The position numbers and the translations under genes are program-made. 64,000 bases of DNA from JAMBLL01 sp964460075 (GTDB lineage Bacteria; Actinomycetota; Acidimicrobiia; Spongiisociales; UBA5794). Shown here in pieces: positions 34,395 to 43,205 of the stretch (the first letter of the stretch is position 1; each line of letters opens with the position of its first letter). The stretch spans positions 1-64,000 of the forward strand of contig CAYWPC010000005.1 of NCBI GenBank assembly GCA_964460075.1, in the 5' to 3' direction. The notes under the pieces are model-generated. The model made no database searches. It saw nothing but the letters and a program-made list of their open reading frames with translations, and had not been told where the DNA came from.

Positions 34395-36550
34395 CGTCCC
34401 AACACGTCCCTGCTCACATCCAACTCGGGATGACTGACAGTGAATACGAAGATGTCATCGACATCCTGGGACGCGAGCCCCGGCCGGCAGAGCTCGCCAT
34501 GTACTCTGTGATGTGGTCGGAGCACTGCTCGTATAAGTCTTCGCGCGAACATCTCTCACGGTTCCGCTCCCACCAACCCTGGGTCGTGCTTGGTCCTGGC
34601 GAGAACGCAGGAGTCGTCGACCTCGGTGATGGTTGGCTGGCGGCGCTACGGATCGAGAGCCACAACCACCCATCGTACGTCGAGCCGTATCAGGGCGCAG
34701 CTACCGGCGTCGGTGGCATTCTGCGGGACATCTTCACCATGGGGGCCAGGCCGATCGCCGTGTGGGATCCACTCCGCTTCGGCCCTCTTGAGGAAGCCCA
34801 CAACCGGTACCTGTTGGAGGGTGTCGTATCTGGAATCGCTGGATACGGAAACGCCGTGGGCGTCCCAACCCTCGGCGGCGAGGTCGAATTCGCTGACCGA
34901 TTCTCGAAGAATCCGCTCGTGAACGTGATGGCACTCGGCATCCTCAGACAGGACCAACTCGTACTTTCAGCAGCATCGGGTGAAGGCAACATCGCTGTTC
35001 TCCTCGGAAACGCGACAGGCAGAGACGGTATCGGTGGAGCATCGGTCCTTGCGTCTGCTTCCTTCGAACAGGGTGACGAGGGGAAGCGTCCAAGCGTGCA
35101 AGTCGGAGATCCCTTCGAGGAGAAGAAACTGATCGAGGCATGCCTCGAGCTGTACGACAACGGCCTCGTTGTTGCGATCCAGGATCTCGGTGCCGCCGGC
35201 ATATCGTGTGCCACGTCCGAGACCGCAGGCAACGGTGGCATGGGCATGGATGTGAACATCGACGCGGTCCATATTCGTGAACCAGGGATGACACCAGGTG
35301 AAATCCTCATGTCGGAGTCCCAGGAGCGAATGCTCGCCATCGTCGAACCACAGAAGGCAGCGGAGGTACTCGCCGTCGCAGCCAAGTGGGATGTCACAGC
35401 ATCAACCATTGGAACGGTGACACAAGGGCCACAGCTGAGGGTGTACGCCGGAGGGGATCTCGTTGCAGACGTCCCTGCCGCATCGCTGGCAGACGAAGCT
35501 CCCAAGTACAGCCGCCCACGCATGCGTCCAGAATATCTCGACAAAGTGTGGGCCTCGAAGCCGGAAGTTCCTTGCAACCTCGACGCGGGGCAGGCCCTGC
35601 GAGTGCTTCTCGACGACCCTGCGATCGGAGATCGCTCCTGGATTTCGTCGCAGTACGACCACATGCTCTTTCTCAACACGATCATCGAACCGGGACATGA
35701 CGCATCCCTGCTCCGAATCAAGGGAACACAGAAAGCACTTGCCGTGGCCACCGACGGCGACGCCCTCCGCACCTATCTCGACCCGCGACGGGGCTCTAAG
35801 CGGATCGTTTTCGAGTCTGCGCTCAATGTCGCGGTCACAGGCGCTCGACCGTACGCCCTCGTTGACAACCTCAATTTTGGAAACCCCGAAGTACCTGGGG
35901 TCATGTGGCAGTTCGTCGAATCCGTCGAGGGGATCGCATGGGCATGTGAAGAGCTCGACGTACCAGTCGTCGGTGGAAATGTGTCGTTCTACAACCAGAC
36001 CGACGGCGTCGACATCTATCCGACACCGGTCGTTGGGATGCTCGGCTTCTGCGATCCACGGCCTGAGCGTCCACCGCGACTCGATCGAGCTGCGGAAGGG
36101 ATGAGTATCTGGATCGTGGGACAGGACGCCCAAGGCGACTTCGCTGCTTCGGCCTACGACCGGATCATCAACGGGCACCTTGGGGGTCGTCCGCTCGACG
36201 TGGAGGGGGACACGGCCAGACGCGTCATTGCAGCAGCTGCCGCACTCGCGTACGAGGTTCCCGTGCTCCATGACATATCCGTTGGCGGTCTTGCCGTCTC
36301 GCTCGCGGAGATCGCCTTCGCGTCCGGCGTCGGATTCACGATCGACGGTACATCAGGTGGCAGCCTTTTCGATGAGACTCCGCTACGTTTCGTCGCCGTC
36401 ACACGAGGCGACGATCTAGAAACGCAGGTACCGAGCCGCAGGATCGGAACGGTTGGTGGCGACGTCCTCGACTTCGGTGCCGCAGGCTCGATCACACACC
36501 GAGAGGCGAGAGCGATCTGGGAAGACGCACTGCCCAGACGCCTACGATGA
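34391..36550 (+). CDS. purL: FGAM synthase large subunit PurL
   Basis: PurL is the ATP-dependent synthetase that converts FGAR to FGAM. The 719-residue protein is the small PurL form that needs PurS and PurQ. It has the catalytic His region SYKSSREHL, the ESHNHPSYVEPYQGAATGVGGI loop (about 90-111; core ESHNHPS), the FTMGAR segment and a second AIRS-like domain with CEELDVPVVGGNVSFYN. It overlaps purQ and the downstream amidase by 4 bases each. Confidence 0.97.
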   Translation: MTSQHVPAHIQLGMTDSEYEDVIDILGREPRPAELAMYSVMWSEHCSYKSSREHLSRFRSHQPWVVLGPGENAGVVDLGDGWLAALRIESHNHPSYVEPYQGAATGVGGILRDIFTMGARPIAVWDPLRFGPLEEAHNRYLLEGVVSGIAGYGNAVGVPTLGGEVEFADRFSKNPLVNVMALGILRQDQLVLSAASGEGNIAVLLGNATGRDGIGGASVLASASFEQGDEGKRPSVQVGDPFEEKKLIEACLELYDNGLVVAIQDLGAAGISCATSETAGNGGMGMDVNIDAVHIREPGMTPGEILMSESQERMLAIVEPQKAAEVLAVAAKWDVTASTIGTVTQGPQLRVYAGGDLVADVPAASLADEAPKYSRPRMRPEYLDKVWASKPEVPCNLDAGQALRVLLDDPAIGDRSWISSQYDHMLFLNTIIEPGHDASLLRIKGTQKALAVATDGDALRTYLDPRRGSKRIVFESALNVAVTGARPYALVDNLNFGNPEVPGVMWQFVESVEGIAWACEELDVPVVGGNVSFYNQTDGVDIYPTPVVGMLGFCDPRPERPPRLDRAAEGMSIWIVGQDAQGDFAASAYDRIINGHLGGRPLDVEGDTARRVIAAAAALAYEVPVLHDISVGGLAVSLAEIAFASGVGFTIDGTSGGSLFDETPLRFVAVTRGDDLETQVPSRRIGTVGGDVLDFGAAGSITHREARAIWEDALPRRLR

Positions 36551-38001
36551 ACGACCTCGTTCGCCTCAGGGCCGTCGATCATGCCGCGATGTTGCGCCGC
36601 AAAGACGTTTCGGCGCGTGAACTGCTCGATGCCCACCTCGGCCAGATCGAATCGACGAACAGCGATTTGAACGCCATTGTTACCCTGGTCCCCGATATCG
36701 CCTACGAGATGGCAGACGCCGCGGACACGGCACTAGCCAAGGGAGGGAATGTTCCGCTCCTCACCGGCCTGCCCGTTGCGCACAAGGATCTTCATGAGAC
36801 CAAGGGCATCCGAACAACGTTCGGATCTCCTGTGTATTCGTCCTTCATCCCGACACGCAACACGTTGATCGTTCAACGAATGCAGGACGCAGGAGCGGTG
36901 ACCCTCGGGAAGACCAACACACCTCAGCATGGGGCAGGGAGCCAGACATTCAACGAGGTATTCGGTTTCACCAGGAACCCGTGGAATCCGGACTACACGC
37001 CAGGTGGCTCATCTGGTGGCGCCAGCGTTGCCGTTGCCACTGGGATGGTTTCCCTCGCCGACGGCTCCGACTACGGCGCGTCGCTGAGGAACCCTGCTTC
37101 GTTCACCAACACGGTCGGGTTTCGTCCGTCACCGGGGAGGATTCCCACATGGCCAACGACGGACGCCTGGTGGACACACTCGGTACACGGTCCGATCGCA
37201 CGTACCGTTGAGGACATCGCACTCTTCATGGCCGCGACCGCAGGTCCGGATGACAGGATCCCCGTCTCCATCGACCGTCCCGGCTCAGACTTCGCCGCAC
37301 CGCTGGCCGCTGATTGGACGGATGTGCCTCTGGCATGGTCCGAGGATCTCGGCTGCCTACCAATCGACCCGTCGGTGACGCGGGCGCTCGCTCCGGCCCG
37401 CGCCGTGCTCGAGGACATCGGTTTCTCCGTGACGGAGGCCTGCCCTGACTTCACCGGTGCAGAGGAATCGTTCAAGGTGTGGCGTGGATACTCCTACGCC
37501 AGGCAATTCGGGCGAGCCATTGAGTCGAACCCTGATGCCTACAAGGAGACGATCCGATGGAATACCGAGTACGGGTTGACCTTGTCATCAGTGGATCTCG
37601 GCAGGGCCTCTGTGGCCAGAACCGAGCTGCGCGAACGCGTGCTGCGTTTTCTCGACACGCACCGCTTTCTTGCAATCCCAACTTCGGCGGTACCTCCCTT
37701 CCCTATCTCCATCGAGTACCCCACCGAGATCAACGGCGTAGACATGGAGAACTACACGTCGTGGTTCGCCTCGTGCTACTACATATCTGCGCTGGAACTT
37801 CCCGCAATCTCGGTCCCCGGTGGCTTCACAGATGACGGGTTACCGATCGGTCTCCAGATCGTCGGACGCCACCACGCGGACCTCGACGTGCTGCGGGCAG
37901 CGTTCGCGTTTCAGCAGGCGACGATGCTATGGGTGAAGACACCATCTGCTATCGCTGGACCGTCGAGGCCCGAAGTCAAACCTAAGGGGGTTAGCGGATA
38001 G
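36547..38001 (+). CDS. Amidase-signature family hydrolase
   Basis: The 484-residue serine amidase has the complete Ser-cisSer-Lys triad: Lys80 (AHKDLHETKG), Ser155 (GGSSGGAS) and Ser179 (GSDYGAS). The spacings of 75 and 24 residues equal those of FAAH. It overlaps purL by 4 bases, so it is translated with the purine genes. Substrate is unknown; AS enzymes cleave amides and ureides, and a link to purine or ureide salvage is speculation. The last residues (VSG-stop) are encoded by the left end of an IS element. Removing the element would restore an ending KPKGPVA with stop at 38959-38961, so the insertion changed only the last three or four residues. Confidence 0.88.
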   Translation: MNDLVRLRAVDHAAMLRRKDVSARELLDAHLGQIESTNSDLNAIVTLVPDIAYEMADAADTALAKGGNVPLLTGLPVAHKDLHETKGIRTTFGSPVYSSFIPTRNTLIVQRMQDAGAVTLGKTNTPQHGAGSQTFNEVFGFTRNPWNPDYTPGGSSGGASVAVATGMVSLADGSDYGASLRNPASFTNTVGFRPSPGRIPTWPTTDAWWTHSVHGPIARTVEDIALFMAATAGPDDRIPVSIDRPGSDFAAPLAADWTDVPLAWSEDLGCLPIDPSVTRALAPARAVLEDIGFSVTEACPDFTGAEESFKVWRGYSYARQFGRAIESNPDAYKETIRWNTEYGLTLSSVDLGRASVARTELRERVLRFLDTHRFLAIPTSAVPPFPISIEYPTEINGVDMENYTSWFASCYYISALELPAISVPGGFTDDGLPIGLQIVGRHHADLDVLRAAFAFQQATMLWVKTPSAIAGPSRPEVKPKGVSG

Positions 38002-38941
38002 GGCTTGATTCGGGGCTCCATCTGTCTCGCCAGTCGATGAGTTTCGCGGTGATCAACAAGACGGTGACGAGGCAGAGTTGTGCGTGGCGGTGCTCGTTAC
38101 AGCGGTCGGTGTTGCGGCGAAGCTGCCCGTAGTTCGACAGTCACGAGTTGGTTCCTTCTACCACCCAACGCAACCCGAGCCGCATCGGCTGCTTCTTGTA
38201 CGGGATACCACGGGGTTTGCGTTTCTGGATGTTGAGATCGTCGAGACCCATCACGGCGAGCTGGTTCCGAATCTTGGGGAAGTCGTATCCCCGATCGAGG
38301 TGCAACGTCTCAATGTCGAGATGGAGACCGGTCCTGCCGATATCGTCGAGGGTGGGTCCCAACAGCTTGACATCGGAACGGTTTGCACCGTCAATGGCCC
38401 ACCCGACCGGGACACCGTTCGCGCCGGTGGCGATCGGCCACTTCCATCCGAGTTTCGCCCTATCCACGGGGCTTTTCCCTGTCCCCTCCCCGCCACACGG
38501 TGCCTTATGGATCGACCCATCCAACGCGACGTCAGACATGTCCAACCCGATGATCCGGTCATACGCTTCCATGGCCTCATCACGGATAGCGTCAAAGATG
38601 CCAGCCCCGACCCACGCATCACGGCGAGACCGCAACGTCGTATCCGACACCCTGCGTTCCAAGATCGCTTCCACCGTGACCCACGAACATCCCGTCACCA
38701 GACGGATCAGCATCCCCCAGAAACACAACCGGTCAAAGATACGGGACCGGTGACATCCCAACGGATGCAAATCGGGTATGCGCGGGATCAACGATTCGAT
38801 GGATTCCCAGACAGCATCCACCACTTGTCGATCAAGCGCGCATACTGATCACCTCCACCGGATCGTTGGTTATTGCGTGCACTCGACATCATCGTCGAGG
38901 CAATCCAACGACCGGTGGACCCTTACCTACTCGCGCGGCCC
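37986..38941 (-). mobile_element. IS5-family insertion sequence, decayed
   Basis: The element is about 956 bp. It is flanked by direct repeats CTAA (37982-37985 and 38942-38945), the YTAR-type target duplication of IS5 elements. The ends are only weakly inverted (GGG then GCGnnTAGG on both sides). It carries one transposase gene on the minus strand, with a premature stop and a probable frameshift near its start. It is inserted in the 3' end of the amidase gene. Exact boundaries are inferred from the CTAA repeats; a comparison with an empty site would settle them. Confidence 0.75.
37991..38824 (-). pseudogene. IS5-family transposase with in-frame stop
   Basis: The frame encodes a DDE transposase: ALDGSIHKAPCGGEG with the first Asp, TLHLDRGYD with the second, and VVEGTNS with the Glu. 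It is interrupted by TGA at 38141-38143, at the place where relatives have Trp (NSW). After the TGA the same frame continues LSNYGQLRRNTDRCNEHRHAQ to a TAA at 37991-37993, so a single G-to-A change explains the stop. Upstream, a near-ideal Shine-Dalgarno GGAGGTGATC (38847-38856) precedes an ATG (38841-38843) that is out of frame with the transposase, suggesting a second lesion. The element is probably immobile on its own. Confidence 0.82.
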
Positions 38942-38981
38942 CTAAGGGCCCGGTCGCGTGATATGTCCGACCTGCTCCGTT

Positions 38982-38987
38982 TAGGCT
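38982..38987 (+). promoter_or_regulatory. Leaderless -10 box (TAGGCT) for the SRPBCC gene
   Basis: TAGGCT is followed by 6 bases and the ATG at 38994, with no Shine-Dalgarno sequence. It lies just outside the IS element. Confidence 0.5.
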
Positions 38988-38993
38988 CTCGTC

Positions 38994-39506
38994 ATGACAC
39001 GATTCATCGACGGACCCGAGGTCGAAGTGGTCACCACGATCAACGCTCCGCCGAGCGTTGTTTGGGATTTGATCACCGACATCAACCTCCCTGCACGATT
39101 CCAGGACGAATTCGCCGAGGCCGAATGGCTCGACGATGGGCCAGCATTGGGGGCGAGGTTCCTTGGACGAAACAGGCGCGGTGAGCGCTCATGGGAGACC
39201 ACTTCATGGATCGTCGCCCATGAGCCGCTGCGTACCTTTGGATGGGCGGTAATCGACGTGGCGAATCCGGCAGCAACATGGACATACCGTCTCGACGGCG
39301 ACGAGAACACGACGACGCTGCGCTACCACAGGGTCGTCGGTCCAGGACCGAGCGGCCTCACGAGCGCCATCGCAAAACACCCCGATCGCGAAGAGGAGAT
39401 CATCGCAGCCAGAGATGAGGAGCACCGCGTCCACATGCAGGCGGTTGTCGACGGGATACGCGACCTAGCAGAGAGCGAATATTCGTCACCCGACGACGAA
39501 GCGTGA
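38994..39506 (+). CDS. SRPBCC-family (polyketide cyclase/START-like) protein
   Basis: The 170-residue protein has the helix-grip fold pattern: INAPPSVVWDLITDINLPARFQ (about 16-37; core APPxxVWDLITDI), the central ETTSWIVAHEPLRTFGWAV strand region and a long C-terminal helix (about 122-158). The family binds hydrophobic ligands in a deep cavity. There is no catalytic signature. It stands alone between the IS element and the convergent acyl-CoA ligase operon, with 53 bases to the ligase end. Confidence 0.8.
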   Translation: MTRFIDGPEVEVVTTINAPPSVVWDLITDINLPARFQDEFAEAEWLDDGPALGARFLGRNRRGERSWETTSWIVAHEPLRTFGWAVIDVANPAATWTYRLDGDENTTTLRYHRVVGPGPSGLTSAIAKHPDREEEIIAARDEEHRVHMQAVVDGIRDLAESEYSSPDDEA

Positions 39507-39559
39507 CCGGCGCCATATTCAGGCCCGAGTACGTGGAGTTCCTCGACGCCTGGCGAGCC

Positions 39560-41077
39560 TCACCGCCCATTCTCCCGACTCGCCCGCTGCTCACGCAAGA
39601 GGCGCTTCAGAACCTTTCCCGCTGCGTTGCGGGGCAGCTCCCCCACCACCCATACGGCCTTTGGCAGCTTGTACCGAGCCAGCTGGTCCTCGGCGAAGGC
39701 GAGGAACTCACGCTCGTCGAAAGCCTCCACATCTCGAAGTACCACAACGGCGAGGCCCACCTCCCCCCACCGGTCGTCTGGCACTCCGATAACTGATACG
39801 TCGCGAACGTTCGGATGACGGAAGTACACCTGCTCGACCTCGGCCGGGTACACGTTCTCGCCGCCGGAAATGTACATGTCCTTCCACCGATCCACGATGT
39901 ACACGTAACCGTCCGCATCCATTCGCGCAGCATCACCGGTGTGAAGCCAACCATCGGTGAACGACTCGCGGTTCGCCTCCGGACGCTCCCAGTAACCTGG
40001 CGTAACGTTCGGGCCGCGTGCCCACAACTCACCAACCTCACCCGGCGCAACGTCGCCACCGGTCTCATCGACGATCCGTATCTCGGTATGCATGGCGGTC
40101 TTACCAACAGAGCCTGCCTTCGACAGCGCGTGCTCTGTGTCTGTGAGGAACAAGGTTGGACTCGTTTCCGTCAAGCCCATGCCTTGACGAATGATGATTC
40201 CGTGCTCTGCGTAACGCTCAAGCAGCGCGACGGGCATTGGGGATCCTCCGCATGCCCAGGAGGTCACTCGCGACAGATCTGCCGTTACCCAGATGTGATC
40301 CTCTACGAGGAACTGGTATACGGCTGGCACGCCGAAGAAGTGCGTGATTTCCCCAGACACGAGCCAGTGCAGCATCCTTTCAGCATCAAAGCCGCGCAAG
40401 ATCACGGATGTTCCGCCCAGGTGAAGAAGCGGCGTTGTGTACAGATTGAGCCCACCGGTGTGGAATGTGGGGAGCACGTTGAGACCAATGGATGATCGTG
40501 TGAGCTCGACCTCTCCCCCGATGTTGACAGCGTTCCAGAAGAACATTCCAACCGTCTCTATGGCGCCCTTCGGCTTGCCGGTCGTGCCAGACGTGTAGAG
40601 AATCGCGAGAATGTCATCGTGAGTCGACGACATCCGAGGAGCAGCATCTGGGTCGGCTCCTCGCTTCGCTGCTTCGAAGTCATCCCCGAGACGCAACGAA
40701 ACGGGAATGGGGAGACTCGCCACAGCATCCCCGAACTGCCCCTCAAAGATCACGGCACGAGGCCTGCAGTCGTCCACGATGAACGCTATCTCGGGTTGCG
40801 CAAGCCTCCAGTTGATCGGTACGAGGATTGCGCCAACCTTGGCACACGCAAAGAGCACCTCGAAGATGTCTGTGGTGTTCTCTGACAGGAACGCGACGCG
40901 GTCACCTCGACCGACACCCACAGAAACCATCCATGTGGCGAGGCGACGAACTCGCTCGCCGAGATCACCGTAGGTGATCGTCAGGCCGCGGTGATCATCG
41001 ACCAGCGCCGTCTTGTTCGGACGCGTGGCCGCATGCTGTTCGATCCAGTCGAATGCCTGGGTCGCGCTCGGCGTCAT
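39560..41077 (-). CDS. AMP-dependent acyl-CoA ligase
   Basis: This ANL-superfamily enzyme of 505 residues activates a carboxylic acid as acyl-AMP and then acyl-CoA. It has the P-loop ILYTSGTTGKPKGA (about 160-173), the GMGLTETSP adenylate motif (about 293-301) and GWLHTGDAARMDADGYVYIVDR (core HTGD, DGY, DR). The C-terminal catalytic Lys is in PRNAAGKVLKR. It is the last gene of the TetR-liv operon, 57 bases after the KAS III-like gene, so it probably activates the acid imported by that transporter. The specific acid cannot be read from the sequence. Confidence 0.92.
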   Translation of the reverse strand: MTPSATQAFDWIEQHAATRPNKTALVDDHRGLTITYGDLGERVRRLATWMVSVGVGRGDRVAFLSENTTDIFEVLFACAKVGAILVPINWRLAQPEIAFIVDDCRPRAVIFEGQFGDAVASLPIPVSLRLGDDFEAAKRGADPDAAPRMSSTHDDILAILYTSGTTGKPKGAIETVGMFFWNAVNIGGEVELTRSSIGLNVLPTFHTGGLNLYTTPLLHLGGTSVILRGFDAERMLHWLVSGEITHFFGVPAVYQFLVEDHIWVTADLSRVTSWACGGSPMPVALLERYAEHGIIIRQGMGLTETSPTLFLTDTEHALSKAGSVGKTAMHTEIRIVDETGGDVAPGEVGELWARGPNVTPGYWERPEANRESFTDGWLHTGDAARMDADGYVYIVDRWKDMYISGGENVYPAEVEQVYFRHPNVRDVSVIGVPDDRWGEVGLAVVVLRDVEAFDEREFLAFAEDQLARYKLPKAVWVVGELPRNAAGKVLKRLLREQRASRENGR

Positions 41078-41134
41078 GGTGAAACCTCTGTCGTCGTCCT
41101 GCGGTTATCGAGTGTGGCGGTTAGCGTCAAGGTG

Positions 41135-42136
41135 TCACCACCTCACCAGTGTTGCGGCCCAGGTGTAGCCGGTCCCAGCGGAGAGCAGCAAGACGAGGTC
41201 TCCTTCTTCGAGTTCGCCCTGTCGAGCGTCGAGTCCGACGATCGTATCAAGACCAGACATGTGGCCGTGACGCCTGATGTACACAGCGCGTTCTCGAGGA
41301 ATGCCGAGTCCGTCGACGATCCACTCATGGATGGAGCGCTTCGTGTGCAATATCGGCAAGAGCCGAACGTCAGTAACGCTCACACCGGCACGGTCGCACG
41401 CCTCACGCGCAACCGTGAGGAAGTTATCCCCGGATACGGGATCGAGCCGCTGCTTCATTGAGACAGGATCGGCAACGTCGAGAGAGTGTCGACCATCCTT
41501 GACCGTGTCATGCGACGCCGGGATCCGGCTTCCTCCGGCGTACACCGCAACATCATCCGCGAACTGGCCATCACTGATGATCCGATAGGAAACGATGTCG
41601 TGACCAGGCAGAGAGGATGACAGCAGCACAGCAGCACCACCATCACCGAAGTTGAACATGAATCGAGAGCGCGGGTTCGAGTAGTCGATCAGATGGGACT
41701 CCCAGCAGCCACCGACCAGCAGCACGTTGCTGATCGAAGGGTCGCCAGCAAGCATCCCTGCGATCGTCGCGATCGCAACCGGGGCGCCGCACGAGACGTT
41801 CGCCATCTCAAGAGCCCAGGCGTTTGTCGCTCCGATGAGATTCTGTACCTTCGGGGCAGCCGACCACACCTGGTAGTCCTTCGCCATCGATCCGAAGTAC
41901 GCGACGACGTCGACCTCTTCCGGCGAAAGGCCCGCACGCTCGATAGCCTGCACGCCGGCAGCCGCAGCCATCGTCGAAACATGATCGTCGGATCCTGCAA
42001 TGTGCTTGCCGTCGAGGCCGAATCTGTCGACGATGACGTTCTCTGGTATACCAGACAGGTCGGCGATTTCCGATGCTGACATCCAGTCCTGCGGCATGTA
42101 GGTGCCAACCGACACCAAGCGCGGTTGTCTGCTCAT
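41135..42136 (-). CDS. KAS III-like condensing enzyme with altered triad
   Basis: The 333-residue thiolase-fold protein resembles FabH-type 3-oxoacyl synthases. The nucleophile Cys116 is in ANVSCGAP and the His at 264 in LPILHTKRS. The position of the FabH Asn (motif GNTS) reads HGHMSG, giving His292. A C-H-H triad is not the normal decarboxylating KAS III arrangement; it may act as an acyltransferase or a different Claisen-type enzyme. The start is the ATG overlapping the upstream permease stop (ATGA). It lies inside the TetR-controlled uptake operon next to an acyl-CoA ligase, so an acyl-CoA substrate is likely. Confidence 0.8.
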   Translation of the reverse strand: MSRQPRLVSVGTYMPQDWMSASEIADLSGIPENVIVDRFGLDGKHIAGSDDHVSTMAAAAGVQAIERAGLSPEEVDVVAYFGSMAKDYQVWSAAPKVQNLIGATNAWALEMANVSCGAPVAIATIAGMLAGDPSISNVLLVGGCWESHLIDYSNPRSRFMFNFGDGGAAVLLSSSLPGHDIVSYRIISDGQFADDVAVYAGGSRIPASHDTVKDGRHSLDVADPVSMKQRLDPVSGDNFLTVAREACDRAGVSVTDVRLLPILHTKRSIHEWIVDGLGIPRERAVYIRRHGHMSGLDTIVGLDARQGELEEGDLVLLLSAGTGYTWAATLVRW

Positions 42137-43203
42137 CCGCCACGTCTCCCTATAAGCAACATTCGCAACCGATTCAAGCCGTCCCGTCGTTGAACCGACT
42201 TTGCACGCCAGGTACCCACGATGCCGTACGGCAGGAAAAGCACAATCGCGATGTACGCGGCACCGAGCAGCACCGATGCCGACCCTCCGAAATACTTGCC
42301 GAGGTAATACGCAAGAAGCCGGTACACCGCTGCACCGATGACGGCTCCGGTGAGCGTCCCGATGCCACCTATCAGGATCATGAGGAGAGCGGCAACGGTC
42401 CATCCGAGGCCCGCGACCTGTGGAGTCACGATCGGCTGGTGCAGCATCCAGAGCATGCCTGCAACTGCCGCGGTCAACGATGACACGAACAGTGCAAAAA
42501 GCTTGAACCAGAAGGTGTTGTATCCGAGGCCGAGTGCCCTGTCCTCATTCTCACGATTGGCGACAAGAACCGCGCCCGTTGGTGACCGGAGAATTCTTCG
42601 GTATAGCGCGAACACAGCGACGAGCACGAAGAGCGCGAGCAGATACATCCTGAACCGATAGTTGTTCGTATTGATCCAGTCTGGAACCGGAACCCCCTGG
42701 AGCCCGACATCGGCTCCGGTGTAGTCCCTGAACTCTGAGGATTGCACGACGACGAAGAAAACGGAAGATAGCCCGAGCGTCACAAGAGCAAATGCAATGC
42801 CCTTCACACGCGGGAGGACTACCGCGAACAGCAACGCTTGGATGAGAGCCAGCAATGCGACGCCGAGCAGGGTCACCGGAAGCGACCAACCGAATGACTT
42901 CAGCATTATCCCAGCACCGTATGCGCCAAGGGCGAAGAACATCGAGTGGCCGAATGACAGGAGTCCAGCCACGCCAAGAACGAGGTCGTAACTCAGTGCA
43001 TACAACGCAAGGATGAAGACCTCAATCGCGAGACCCTGCAGGAACTTTGCGTTTCCCGCCTCCCCCGAGAGCACAGCGGCTGGAGATTGGCCATCCACGA
43101 TCGCAACGACGAACGGAAAAGCTACGGCGGCAACGACAAGGGCTATAAGTAGGCGGCTCCCACTCCATCTCCTGGACGACTCAACGATCTTGGTATCGTC
43201 CAT
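42133..43203 (-). CDS. livM: Branched-chain-type ABC permease LivM
   Basis: The 356-residue membrane protein has the LivM motif LSFGHSMFFALGAYGAGI (about 80-97), the NRENEDRALGLGYNTFWFKLFAL coupling segment and the GGIGTLTGAVIGAA stretch. It starts at ATG 43203, 2 bases after livH, with GGAG upstream; the open frame beyond that start is not homologous. It pairs with LivH to form the channel. Confidence 0.9.
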   Translation of the reverse strand: MDDTKIVESSRRWSGSRLLIALVVAAVAFPFVVAIVDGQSPAAVLSGEAGNAKFLQGLAIEVFILALYALSYDLVLGVAGLLSFGHSMFFALGAYGAGIMLKSFGWSLPVTLLGVALLALIQALLFAVVLPRVKGIAFALVTLGLSSVFFVVVQSSEFRDYTGADVGLQGVPVPDWINTNNYRFRMYLLALFVLVAVFALYRRILRSPTGAVLVANRENEDRALGLGYNTFWFKLFALFVSSLTAAVAGMLWMLHQPIVTPQVAGLGWTVAALLMILIGGIGTLTGAVIGAAVYRLLAYYLGKYFGGSASVLLGAAYIAIVLFLPYGIVGTWRAKSVQRRDGLNRLRMLLIGRRGG

Positions 43204-43205
43204 CG

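Noticed and set aside
34690..35772. 360-codon open frame antisense to purL
   Set aside because: Low-complexity Ser/Pro/Arg composition and no motifs; a shadow of purL.
37981..38948. 8-bp direct repeat CCTAAGGG as target duplication of the IS
   Set aside because: CCTAAGGG occurs at both ends, but IS5 elements duplicate YTAR (4 bp); the extra matching bases are explained by the element starting with GGG and by chance flanking C and GGG.
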